From NCBI RefSeq assembly GCF_030317105.1, contig NZ_JASZYG010000024.1, forward strand, positions 1 to 64,000: a stretch of 64,000 nt of DNA. The letters are read 5' to 3'. Origin of the DNA: Variovorax brevis. Its GTDB lineage: Bacteria > Pseudomonadota > Gammaproteobacteria > Burkholderiales > Burkholderiaceae_C. Shown piece by piece: positions 8,450-17,202 of the stretch. The notes beneath the pieces are model-generated. The model was not told the DNA's origin and did not search any database. It saw only the letters and a program-made list of their open reading frames with translations. The position numbers and the translations under genes are program-made. The number at the start of each line of letters is the position of its first letter. The first letter of the stretch is position 1.

Positions 8450-9609
8450 AGCCATTCGACGGCCTTGAACGACCAGTCGGTTGCACCATTGGCCATCTGC
8501 GCATCGCGCGCATGCTGCAATGGCCCGTCTGCCAGATGAAAGCGGGTCTTGTTTTCCTTCGACGCAGCCTGAACGCGCGACGCGCGCGGCAAGCGCACGG
8601 ATTGATACAGCATCAGCGCGCCGGGGAAGTCTTGCGGGCCGATCTTCGCAAGACACGCAGCAAGGGTCGCACCGTCCTCGATCGCCTGTGCCGCCCCCTG
8701 CGCCATGAAGGGAAGCATTGCGTGGCAGGCATCGCCCAGCAAGGTGCATCGTCCGATGGACCACTGTGCCATGGGCGAACGATCGAAGAGGCCCCAGACA
8801 AAAGTCTCGTCGACTGCCGCGAGGATCGTGCGGACCTGTGGATGCCATCCCTCGAACGCGGCCAGCGACTGGGCGATGTCGGCGGGCTCGATCCATGACT
8901 CGCGCGCCCAGGCGTCCTGGTCCACGACCGCCACGAAGTTGACCATGGCTCCTCTCTGCACGAAGTAATGCACGAAGTGCTTGCCCGGGCCCATCCACAC
9001 TTGCGATTCCAGCGGAAGCCCCAGAGGGGTCAAACGGCTGGCAGGCACCAGCCCACGGTAGGCAACGCATCCTGTAAAGCGGGGGGCGTCGTCGCCAAAC
9101 AGGACGCGGCGGGCCGCAGAGTGAATGCCATCCGCCCCAACGAACACGTCGCACTCGATTCGCGTTCCGTTGTCGAAGCTCACCTTGACATGGTCGCCGT
9201 GGTCCGTGCAGTCTGTGAACCGGTGTCCCGGATGCAGGCGTTCGGCAGGAAATGCATCCCTGAGCACATCCAGCAGGTCGGCACGATGCATCTGAACGTG
9301 GGGGAAGCCAAACACCGCCTCGACTGTGTCGCCCAGCGGGGTACGGAGCAGAGTTCTACCGTCGTCCCAGCGCCGTTGATGCCACGCCTGTGGCCGCACG
9401 GCCGTCTTTGCCAGCTTCTCTGCGAGGCCGAGGCGGTGCAGGACGCGGGACGCGTTGGGGCTGATCTGGATGCCCGCCCCGGCCTCGCGAAGATCGTGCT
9501 TCTGCTCATACACGTGCACGTCCAATCCTGCTCGCAGTATCGCGATGGCCGCTGTGAGTCCACCGATGCCGCCGCCAACGATGGCGATGGAGGTTTGCGC
9601 ATTTTTCAT
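8416..9609 (-). CDS. FAD-dependent aromatic monooxygenase (salicylate-hydroxylase-like)
   Basis: Group A flavoprotein monooxygenase using NAD(P)H and O2 to hydroxylate an aromatic ring. Visible motifs: Rossmann GxGxxG (VGGGIGGLTAA, about residues 11-21), the DG motif (VFVGADGIHSAAR) and the second FAD motif (LLGDACHAMLPFMAQGA). Length 397 residues fits the 6-hydroxynicotinate/salicylate hydroxylase branch. ATG 9609 is chosen over the in-frame upstream start at 9630 because the family begins just before the Rossmann strand. The substrate is not predictable and no regulator or pathway genes adjoin. It is divergent from umuDC. Confidence 0.88.
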   Translation of the reverse strand: MKNAQTSIAIVGGGIGGLTAAIAILRAGLDVHVYEQKHDLREAGAGIQISPNASRVLHRLGLAEKLAKTAVRPQAWHQRRWDDGRTLLRTPLGDTVEAVFGFPHVQMHRADLLDVLRDAFPAERLHPGHRFTDCTDHGDHVKVSFDNGTRIECDVFVGADGIHSAARRVLFGDDAPRFTGCVAYRGLVPASRLTPLGLPLESQVWMGPGKHFVHYFVQRGAMVNFVAVVDQDAWARESWIEPADIAQSLAAFEGWHPQVRTILAAVDETFVWGLFDRSPMAQWSIGRCTLLGDACHAMLPFMAQGAAQAIEDGATLAACLAKIGPQDFPGALMLYQSVRLPRASRVQAASKENKTRFHLADGPLQHARDAQMANGATDWSFKAVEWLYGYDAAVVDV

Positions 9610-9666
9610 CGTGAACCTCGTCGAGGCCAACTGCCGACTTGTCTACTCATCGCGCCATCGTAGCAA

Positions 9667-9686
9667 TATACTGGATGGATGAACAG
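9667..9686 (+). promoter_or_regulatory. LexA (SOS) box with -10 element overlapping the umuD start
   Basis: CTG-N10-CAG at 9671-9686 (CTGGATGGATGAACAG) fits the proteobacterial LexA operator. A strong -10 hexamer TATACT sits at 9667-9672, which would place the transcript start at about 9678-9680, practically on the umuD ATG at 9679. LexA bound here would block both polymerase and the initiation region. Confidence 0.7.
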
Positions 9687-10119
9687 TATCCCTTCCTCGT
9701 CGACATGGGCAAGCCACGAGCCACGCGCGCTCGCGCTTCCGGTCGTCGAGGGCAAGTTGCGCGCGGGCTTCCCGTCGCCTGCGGACGATTTCTCCATCAA
9801 GCGGCAGGACCTCAACGACCTGCTGATCACCCACCCGCTCGCCACCTTCTTCTGGCAAGTCAGCGGCAGGTCGATGGTGGATGCCGGCATCGACGATGGC
9901 GACCTGCTCGTGGTCAATCGCGCCCTGACGCCGGTACACCGTCATATCGTGGTCGCTCAGGTCGATGGCGACTTCACCGTGAAATACCTCTACAAGCGCG
10001 GTGGTCGTATCAAGCTCACGGCGGCGAATCCGACCTTTCCCGAGATCACGTTCAAGGACGGCCAGCAACTCATCATCTGCGGCGTGGTGACTTGCGCCAT
10101 CAAGCGCTTCGTGACTTGA
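9679..10119 (+). CDS. umuD: UmuD, SOS-induced S24 peptidase subunit of DNA polymerase V
   Basis: 146 residues, the usual UmuD length. The RecA-stimulated self-cleavage site Ala29-Gly30 ([11 protein letters not shown]) is intact, with catalytic Ser65 (SGRSMVDAG) and Lys102 (FTVKYL). The cleaved form UmuD' joins UmuC to make the translesion polymerase. No in-frame start exists upstream (TAG at 9661) and none is plausible downstream, so ATG 9679 is forced even though it lies inside the LexA box and no ribosome binding site can precede it in the predicted transcript. It is followed by umuC 5 bp later. Confidence 0.95.
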   Translation: MNSIPSSSTWASHEPRALALPVVEGKLRAGFPSPADDFSIKRQDLNDLLITHPLATFFWQVSGRSMVDAGIDDGDLLVVNRALTPVHRHIVVAQVDGDFTVKYLYKRGGRIKLTAANPTFPEITFKDGQQLIICGVVTCAIKRFVT

Positions 10120-10124
10120 GCAGC

Positions 10125-11423
10125 ATGTACGCGCTCATTGATGGCAACAACTTCTACGTCTCCTGTGAGCGCGTGTTCCGCCCCAGCCTGCAGCAACGGC
10201 CGGTGGTGGTGCTCAGCAACAATGATGGCTGCGCCATCTCGCGCAGCAACGAGGCCAAGGCACTCGGCATCGCGATGGGGGCGCCATGGTTTCAGATCCA
10301 GCAGCAGTTGCCCGATGCGGGCGTCGTCGCGCTGAGCGCCAACTTCGCGCTCTACGGCGACATGAGCAACCGCATGATGGCGATTGCCGCGGGCCTCGGG
10401 CCCGAACAGGAGATCTATTCCATCGACGAGTCGTTCATCGACCTGAGCGCCATGCGCGGCGACATGGTGGCGCGCAGCCACCGCGTGCGCGAGCGCATCC
10501 TGCAATGGATCGGCGTTCCTTGCGGCATCGGCATCGGTGCCACCAAGACGCTGGCCAAGCTCGCGAACCATGTGGCCAAGACGGCCGACCGCAAGCCCGG
10601 CAGTTACCCGGCGGAGTTCGCACGCGTGTTCAACCTGGGCGCGCTCCCGGCGAGCGATCTCGATGCGGTTCTCGCGGCGACTGAACTCACGGAGGTGTGG
10701 GGCATCGGCCGCAAGATCGGTGCGCAGTTGCAGGCCGAAGGCTTGAAGACCGTGCTCGACGTCGTGCGGCTCGATCCGGCGATGGTGCGCGCACGATGGT
10801 CGGTGGTCCTCGAGCGAACCGTGCGCGAATTGCAGGGGCAGCCCTGCAACGGGTTCGAGAGCGAAGCTCCCGCGAAGAAGGAAATTGCCTGCACCCGCAG
10901 CTTCGGGCAGCCGGTTACGCAGCTTGCAGACCTGGTCGAAGCGGTCAGCCAGTTCGCAAGTCGTGCGGCCGAGAAACTGCGCCGGCAAGGAAGTCACGCT
11001 TCGCAGGTGCTGGCTTTCATCCACACGAGCCCGTTCCGGCGCCAGGACAGGCAGTACTCGCGCTCGATCACCGTGCCGCTGCGCAGGCCCACCGCCGACA
11101 CGACGTCGCTTGTCCAGGCGGCTGTGCAGGCGGTGCGTGCCGCGTACCGGCCGGGATTCAACTATGCAAAGGCCGGCGTCATGCTGCTCGATCTGCAGGA
11201 CGCCTCGGTCGAGCAAAAGGAACTGGCACTCGATGACGAAGGCGCGGACCGCAGCACCTTGATGGCCGCCGTCGATCGGCTCAACGACCGGTACGGACGC
11301 GGAGCCATCGCCCTCGCCGCCACCGGCCAAGCCAGCGGCACGCGCCGCTGGACGATGAAGCAGACCCTCAAGACGCCTGACTACACGACGCGATGGTCTG
11401 ACGTGCCGCGCGTGAGAGCGTGA
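10125..11423 (+). CDS. umuC: UmuC, catalytic subunit of DNA polymerase V (Y family)
   Basis: 432 residues. The Y-family palm begins at once with the metal-binding motif [16 protein letters not shown] and continues with the second catalytic motif [12 protein letters not shown] helix-hairpin-helix region lies near residues 170-200 ([15 protein letters not shown]), followed by the little-finger domain and the C-terminal UmuC-specific DUF4113 region. It performs error-prone lesion bypass with UmuD'2. It starts 5 bp after the umuD stop, so the pair is one SOS-controlled operon from the LexA box at 9671. Confidence 0.96.
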   Translation: MYALIDGNNFYVSCERVFRPSLQQRPVVVLSNNDGCAISRSNEAKALGIAMGAPWFQIQQQLPDAGVVALSANFALYGDMSNRMMAIAAGLGPEQEIYSIDESFIDLSAMRGDMVARSHRVRERILQWIGVPCGIGIGATKTLAKLANHVAKTADRKPGSYPAEFARVFNLGALPASDLDAVLAATELTEVWGIGRKIGAQLQAEGLKTVLDVVRLDPAMVRARWSVVLERTVRELQGQPCNGFESEAPAKKEIACTRSFGQPVTQLADLVEAVSQFASRAAEKLRRQGSHASQVLAFIHTSPFRRQDRQYSRSITVPLRRPTADTTSLVQAAVQAVRAAYRPGFNYAKAGVMLLDLQDASVEQKELALDDEGADRSTLMAAVDRLNDRYGRGAIALAATGQASGTRRWTMKQTLKTPDYTTRWSDVPRVRA

Positions 11424-11445
11424 CGTGGTGTAGTCTGGATTGCGC

Positions 11446-11468
11446 GTCACGCAGGCTTGCTGCGTGAC
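11446..11468 (+). terminator. Hairpin downstream of umuC
   Basis: Perfect 8-bp inverted repeat GTCACGCA / TGCGTGAC with a 7-nt loop, 22 bp after the umuC stop. There is no following T-run, so it may be a transcript-stabilising hairpin or a weak terminator. Confidence 0.5.
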
Positions 11469-11689
11469 AGCCTGAGTTCGGACGTCGACGCGTTGGGCGG
11501 CGTCGACGGATTGGGCTCCAAAAGCAGCGCGTTACCGTGGCCACAACGTACGATCAAAGGGTTGGCGCAGTGCCACCGCCGTAGGCCCGATCGGCCCGAA
11601 GTCAGGAATACGGCGGATCGGTTCTCACGCCGCCGTGGCACCGGGTTCCCGCTTGCGCGCCTCACAGCGGCGCTTCCCGACGGTTGCGG

Positions 11690-11900
11690 CAAGGGCGATC
11701 GCTGCGGCGCAGCCTACCTTGGATTTCGTCCAGCACCGGCGGCAAGTCGCCACGCTTTGGATGACGGAGTGCGCGCCCGATTCCTCGAGCTTTTTCGTGG
11801 CCGCCTGGTGAAACTCCAGAGCGTCGGACGAACGAAATCGCCACCGCAAAGTTCAGTGACCGCACCCTGCTTTGGTGGGTAGACAATGCCTTGGCAGCGA
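11690..11900 (-). pseudogene. HAD-family hydrolase, 3' fragment
   Basis: Two frames on the minus strand together read DALEFHQAATKKLEESGAH and then DLPPVLDEIQGRLRRSDRP, the C-terminal end of a HAD hydrolase of the phosphonatase-like group, where the last helix follows a GAxxVIxSVADLxxV pattern. A frameshift separates the pieces and nothing of the nucleophile domain remains. The rest of 11469-11960 holds no other recognisable gene. Confidence 0.4.
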
Positions 11901-11966
11901 ACAAGGAGTCTCCCGCGTTTTCACCACTGACCGGACATCCATGAGCCGTCGGAGATTGAGCAGTTG

Positions 11967-12815
11967 ACGGACGTTCGGTTTCTCATCGTGGAAGACGAGA
12001 AGGAGCAACCTTTCAGCTTGAACACCATCGGGGCCGATGGGCAGGTCGACAGACCAAGCTTGGCCGCAGCCTGCTTCAGTTCTTCAGCGACTTCTGGAAA
12101 CTGCATGACCTCGAAGGCCTTGCCACGGATCGGGACGGCTTCGTCTATGCCATCGCGTCGCACGCCCGGGACGATGATGGCAAGAGAAGGACTCGCGTGA
12201 ACGACTGGTCAGGTTTTGTGTCGAGGGAAACCGGTCAAGGACCCGAAAGTCGTCAAGGGCTTGAAGCGCGCCTTGACGACAGCGCATCCTGAACTGGCGG
12301 CTGCCGGCCAGGTGCTGGAGGTCAAGGCGGGTGCGGGACTCAACGTCGAGGCGCTGGAGGTCACTCAGGACCACCAGCAACTGTTGATCGGCTTTCGTGG
12401 CCCGTGCGCGACGGGCGCGCGCTCTTTGCGTGCATCGAGAATCCCAGTTGCATGTTCGAAGCAGATGCAGATCCCCCGATGACCGCAGATCTCGATGCGC
12501 TGAATCCGGGCGGTCAAGGGATCCGCGGCCTGGCCTGCGTGCGCACGCTGGCCGAGTACTTGGTCATCAGCGGCCCCGTGTCGCGCAAGAACGGGCCCTT
12601 CGATCCTGGCACAGGGCCGGCCAGAAAGGCAGTCCGGCGCGCCGTGTTGTCGTTCCGGGACCTGACGAGCCTGAAGCGCGCGGAAGACGTGTGTTCGGCC
12701 AGCCCGGCACGGAAGGGGACGGATCCTCATCGTCAGCGACGATCGCGATCGAAAGACCGGACGGGCCGCGAGCTATCTCCTGCTGGAGTTCGACCAATTG
12801 CAGCCGGCCACTTGA
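11967..12815 (+). pseudogene. DUF3616 (beta-propeller-like) protein, multiply frameshifted
   Basis: Consecutive pieces in all three frames follow the DUF3616 order: FLIVEDEKEQPFSL; then KLHDLEGLATDRDGFVYA and IASHARDDDGK; then HPELAAAGQVLEV with GAGLNVEALEV and LLIGFRGP; then RDGRALFACIENP with GGQGIRGLACV; and finally LIVSDDRDRKTGRAASYLLL ending at a TGA at 12813. At least four frame changes are needed to join them, so it is a decayed gene, although most of its length survives. The family is uncharacterised and probably extracytoplasmic or phytase-like in fold. Confidence 0.72.
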
Positions 12816-13076
12816 GCCGATCGGCTCCACGGTGTCGCAAGCGAAGTGACTATTCCGAAGCACCATGGTTGCGTTTCGCCTGACAATCGGGAACCCGTCC
12901 GTTTGGCTCTGGTGCAAGGGCGGCCACCGGCGCTTCATCGAGGCGGAACTCAAGCTCATTGGCGCAAGGTAGATGCCGCGCGGGCAGTGCAGCATTTGAT
13001 CGGAGCGCTGGCGCCACGTTGCGTGCTTCCGCGAGGCCTGGGCGCAACCGCGGAGAACCTGGGCCTTGGCCAGCGG
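12816..13076. other. Intergenic, no feature seen
   Basis: About 260 bp between the decayed DUF3616 gene and the convergent secreted protein. I see no gene, repeat or hairpin that I can support. Confidence 0.5.
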
Positions 13077-14003
13077 CTAGTTTGACGCAAGCCGCTGTCT
13101 CACACGACTTGCGTCTTTCCTGGAAGAGTCCAGTTTGGCTGCGATTGTCGAATCCTTCGGCCACTTTGCGTGCTCGCTTTCGTAGTGCGCGACGACCTGC
13201 TCATAAAGTCGAAGCGCTTCCCTGTCGTCGGCCTCGACAGCCCACGTGCGATCCTTGCGGCGTGTGGTCTCGTACGTAACGGCCAAGCTCTGTGCGCAGA
13301 GGTGGTCGTTGGCAGAACAGGTTTGCAGTCGGGACGCAGCCTCCTTCCTGCTCATGCCAGAGTTCGTGGACCCGCTTTGGCACTCGTCGGTGAGAAACGT
13401 GATGGACATCCGGTCGTTTTTACGCGCCCCCTCCGCCCAATACGGGCAAGCCATGTCCAGGCGCTGCTCGACGGAAAGGTTTCGGAACGTCGTCATCACC
13501 TTTCGTCCCATCGACGAGTAGGCTGCCATGTCTCCAGCCTTGACCCGGGCCGCGAACTCCTCCTTGTTGCGCTTGTGCCTTTCGTCCGCGATCATGATGG
13601 ACGATTCGCTGAAGTAGCGATTGCAAACCGGATCGAAGCCCATCACTTTCTTCATCGCAGGCACCGCAGGGTTCCCGTCTGCCAGAGCGTCGAACGCCCC
13701 GCAAAGCATCCCGTCTTGGCGCAGAAGGCCGTCCCGAAGCTCTTGGACTTGCTTGGCCAATGCATCACGCTGAGCGCAGTTTCCGCATTGCGCAAGGTCC
13801 TTGCGAAGTGCATCCAGTTTCTGATACCCGGCTTGTCTTTGGGCTGCGTACTGGCGTGCCTCCAGCACCTGTCCTGCCGCGGTGCCGATCTGCTGGCCCA
13901 TGACAAAGCCGAAGACTTCGGATCGCTTCAGATAGATCACGTCTTGTGCGTGTGCCGAGGCGATCGAAAGCAGGAGAACTACGTAAGCCAGCGATCGTTT
14001 CAT
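13077..14003 (-). CDS. Secreted hypothetical protein
   Basis: 308 residues from ATG 14003. A clear Sec signal peptide (MKRSLAYVVLLLSIASAHA, cleavage before QDVIY) is followed by a soluble, helix-rich domain with several cysteines (CGNC near residue 72, then Cys 99, 126, 184, 205, 228 and 236), suggesting disulphides in the periplasm. The C-terminal 80 residues (ALRLYEQVVAHYESEHAKW) look like a single tetratricopeptide-type helix pair. No family recognised. It stands alone; the 415 bp upstream (14004-14418) hold nothing I can identify. Confidence 0.75.
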   Translation of the reverse strand: MKRSLAYVVLLLSIASAHAQDVIYLKRSEVFGFVMGQQIGTAAGQVLEARQYAAQRQAGYQKLDALRKDLAQCGNCAQRDALAKQVQELRDGLLRQDGMLCGAFDALADGNPAVPAMKKVMGFDPVCNRYFSESSIMIADERHKRNKEEFAARVKAGDMAAYSSMGRKVMTTFRNLSVEQRLDMACPYWAEGARKNDRMSITFLTDECQSGSTNSGMSRKEAASRLQTCSANDHLCAQSLAVTYETTRRKDRTWAVEADDREALRLYEQVVAHYESEHAKWPKDSTIAAKLDSSRKDASRVRQRLASN

Positions 14004-14418
14004 GGCGATGCCCCTCGTTCTTGGCTCAGATGGCGCCTCGGCTCCCGCCAGGCGGGATGCTGGCGTGCAGACGGTGTGTGCGCGAGCAAGGATTCAGCCC
14101 GCGCCCGCCAGCATGCCGAAATGATCGATTCCGGGAATACCGTCACATGGTCAAAAAGCCATTGACCAATCGCCGCATCATGTCATTTCCATCCGTCGAC
14201 CTCCTCCTCCAACGAAGGGAGCCGTTTGCCTCGGGTTGAAGCGCTACCTCGTCGATGTTGGCATGTTCACTGCGTCGATCTTTGCTGTTCCATTTTTTCC
14301 AGGAAGCGAGGCCAATCCGCGACGCCCAATTGGCGGGGCCTGATGCGCACCGTCGAACCGGCTCGACACGTCGACGCCAGTTTTCTTGCCACAACAGGAT
14401 TCGGACGAGATCTTTGCC
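14004..14418. other. Intergenic, no feature seen
   Basis: Lies between the secreted protein's start and the 3' end of the Hsp70 operon. It presumably contains the promoter of the secreted protein near 14010-14100, but no clear -35/-10 pair or repeat could be identified. Confidence 0.4.
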
Positions 14419-17193
14419 TCAACCGACCAGCCTCAGGCCCGGCGGCAAGGCTTCTCCGAACACGCCGCGTTCGCCGGCTTCGTCAAGCGGCACGACCTCG
14501 CGCAGTCGGCCGATCCACGACGGCGGCATCCGATGGGACTGGAGTCGGACGATGACGCGTTCGCGCATCTCCAGCGGCAGATCGCGGGCGCGATCACCGC
14601 TCAGGCGGGCCAGGTTGGCGGCGGCGGCAGCAGCACCTGCTTCGCGTTTCCAGTCCAGTGCGAGCAGTGCATCGAGCCAGGCAGCAGCGTTGGCCGCGGG
14701 CACGACGCCTTGCGCGCCGCCGTAGAGGGGCGCGCGGGCACCGATGCGGCCGATCGCCCATAGCGTCCAGGAATCGCGTGCCTCCGGGTTGCCTGCTGCG
14801 CCGGAAGATCGCTGCAGGCGCTCGACCAGCCAGTCGCCGATCTCCACCTTGTGGTCGATCGGGATGCGTTCGAGCGAAGCGCCCAGGCGCACCATGTCAT
14901 CCCAGCCTCCCTTGACGAGCTGGGGTGGCCGTTCACGGATACCGGCCTCATCGCCCCGCAGGTTGATCGCGAAATCCTGGAGCAGCCGCTGCTGGGCCGC
15001 CGCGTCCAGGCCGCCCGCGACGCGACGCCACAACGTCCACCATTCCGCCTGGATCTGGCTCTCGCGACCGTGCTGCACACCCGTCTCAAAGAGCGGCCAC
15101 AACTGTTCGATACGCCACTCGTCCAGCGCGTGACCGAAGCCAGGCCGCAGGCACCAGCCGGTCAGGCTGAGCCACAGGCGCTCGTGATCGGGCGAGCGGT
15201 GTCGGCCGCGCGCGCGTTGCAGCAGCGCGTCGAACAACGGGCGCAGCAGCTGCGTTGGCCAGCGCTCGCGACGGCCGAGCAGGGCTTCCAGCTGCAAGCG
15301 CAATTGCTTGACGGCTTTGGGACCCACGGCGCTGTCACGCGCACCGAAGACGCGTTCGATGTGCTCGACGGCTTCCTCGAAGCGAGGGGGCAGTCTTGTC
15401 CCGGCGGATGGTGGATTCGCCGGATCGTCACGCAATCGGAACTCGAGCTTCCAGCGCTGCATGGGGTCGTTGGCAGAGATGCAGTGCATCTCGAGCGTGC
15501 CGACCTCCGTCAGTGTCGCGGCCAGTTGCACCGGGATGTAGCGCCGGGAATCAGCACCGCTGACCTGCACCACCGTGGCCACAGGGGGCAGCGGCTGCAC
15601 GTCGACGTCGTCGAGTTCGACCAGGTCACCAGCCAGCGGTGTCGGCTTGTCCGCCGTCCCGCCTGTTGTCGACACTAGGTGGAAGCGCACGGGTTCGCCC
15701 ACGCGCAGCTCGAAACTGCGGCCCTCGAGGCGGACCTCGCGGCCTTCTTCGCAGCCGCGCGGCAACACGCAGACGCCGCGGCCTTTGGCGTCGTCCAGCG
15801 GCAGGAAATAGCTGCGCGCCGACCCGCCGCCAATCTTCGGCGCCAAGCCACGGCGCGCCAGCCCGAAGGCGACCGCGCCACGCGCGACTGCGACGTCCGG
15901 GTCGGTGTTGCGCAATGTTTGCAGCGGGACGCCGCGCCACGCACCCAGCGTTGCGTGCAGCCGCGCGGCGATGGCCTGCGCATGGAACACGCCACCGTTG
16001 AGCAGCAGCGCATCGGGCCAGCCGGCCCGGGCGTGCTGTTGCAGGAAGCCGGCAACGTGGCGCGTCACGGCAGGGTCACTGGCATACGGCAGGCCAAACG
16101 CGACCAGGCCGCTGGCGCGCTCGCGCCGCGGCAGTTCGCTCGCCCCCACCTGCGGAAAGAAGCCATCGAGCACGATGCGCTCGACTTCGTCGCGGCCCAG
16201 CGTCACCGAGCGCGCGCCGCCGATCAGGCGTGACCCCGAGCCAAGCAGCGTGACCTGCGCGCTGTCAGGTGCGTTGGCGCCGAGGAGCTTTTCCTTTGCT
16301 GCGCGGCAGCGCTCCACCAGTTGCGAGAACTGGCCGGGTGTCAGGCGTGCGGCACCCTCTCCCGCCGCTGCGTGCAGCCGGGTTTCGGCCAGGTGCGCGA
16401 GCGCCAGGTCCATGTTGTCGCCCCCGAGCATCAGGTGCCGGCCGACCGCGATGCGTTCAAACCGCGGTTCGGTGCCCTCCCAGTCGGCGCGCACCAGGCT
16501 CAGGTCGGTGGTGCCACCGCCGACGTCGCACACGAGCACCAGCCGTGCCTGCGTCAACTCTGTCGCCAGCAAAAGCCGGTGGCGGAAAAGCCAGTCGTAC
16601 AGCGCCGCCTGCGGCTCTTCCAGCAGGCGCAACCGGGGCAGTCCCGCATCGCTGGCGGCTGCCAGCGACAGCGTGCGCGCTGCGTCGTCAAACGAGGCCG
16701 GGACTGTCAGCACCAGCTCCTGGTGTTCGAGCGGGGCCTGCGGAAAGCGCAGGTTCCAGGCCGCGCGAACGTGCGAGAGGTAGCTCGCGCTGGCCTGCAC
16801 CGGGGAGACCTTTGGCACCTCGGCCGGGGCGCCCCAAGGCAGGATGGGTGCCAGCCGGTCGACCGCCCCGTGCGACAGCCAGCTCTTGGCGCTGGACACC
16901 AGCCGCCCAGGCACTTGGGCGCCGAGCCGGCGTGCCAGGGTGCCGATCACCGCCCCGTCGGTGTTGGCGGGCATCCAGGGCAGCATCAGGTCACCCGGCG
17001 CCAATTCGCCCGTCGCCGGGTGGTAGCGCATTGACGGCAGCAAGGGCCGCGACGCCACCTCGCCGGGCGCGACCAGTTGTTCGATGTCGAACAGCTGGAT
17101 GGCATCGTCCGCCACGCGGCCTTGCGCGGGCGCAAAGGCGACAACCGTGTGGGTCGTGCCCAGGTCGATGCCGACCGTCCAGGCGGCCTTCAT
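14419..17193 (-). CDS. Hsp70-family protein with long C-terminal extension
   Basis: 924 residues. The N-terminal actin-like ATPase domain has the phosphate-1 motif GIDLGTTHTVVA (residues 8-19) and phosphate-2 motif CDVGGGTTD (222-230). The substrate-binding part is not that of canonical DnaK, and some 400 extra helical residues follow. Proteins of this type occur next to a second Hsp70 and a DUF2760 protein in Burkholderiales and some other proteobacteria; their clients are unknown. It is the third gene of the operon, 9 bp after the preceding stop. The shared NBD segments (LVSSAKSWL, PASFDxAAR, LLEEPQxALY) show that it is a paralogue of the upstream gene. Confidence 0.9.
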   Translation of the reverse strand: MKAAWTVGIDLGTTHTVVAFAPAQGRVADDAIQLFDIEQLVAPGEVASRPLLPSMRYHPATGELAPGDLMLPWMPANTDGAVIGTLARRLGAQVPGRLVSSAKSWLSHGAVDRLAPILPWGAPAEVPKVSPVQASASYLSHVRAAWNLRFPQAPLEHQELVLTVPASFDDAARTLSLAAASDAGLPRLRLLEEPQAALYDWLFRHRLLLATELTQARLVLVCDVGGGTTDLSLVRADWEGTEPRFERIAVGRHLMLGGDNMDLALAHLAETRLHAAAGEGAARLTPGQFSQLVERCRAAKEKLLGANAPDSAQVTLLGSGSRLIGGARSVTLGRDEVERIVLDGFFPQVGASELPRRERASGLVAFGLPYASDPAVTRHVAGFLQQHARAGWPDALLLNGGVFHAQAIAARLHATLGAWRGVPLQTLRNTDPDVAVARGAVAFGLARRGLAPKIGGGSARSYFLPLDDAKGRGVCVLPRGCEEGREVRLEGRSFELRVGEPVRFHLVSTTGGTADKPTPLAGDLVELDDVDVQPLPPVATVVQVSGADSRRYIPVQLAATLTEVGTLEMHCISANDPMQRWKLEFRLRDDPANPPSAGTRLPPRFEEAVEHIERVFGARDSAVGPKAVKQLRLQLEALLGRRERWPTQLLRPLFDALLQRARGRHRSPDHERLWLSLTGWCLRPGFGHALDEWRIEQLWPLFETGVQHGRESQIQAEWWTLWRRVAGGLDAAAQQRLLQDFAINLRGDEAGIRERPPQLVKGGWDDMVRLGASLERIPIDHKVEIGDWLVERLQRSSGAAGNPEARDSWTLWAIGRIGARAPLYGGAQGVVPAANAAAWLDALLALDWKREAGAAAAAANLARLSGDRARDLPLEMRERVIVRLQSHRMPPSWIGRLREVVPLDEAGERGVFGEALPPGLRLVG

Positions 17194-17202
17194 GCTGGCC
17201 CG

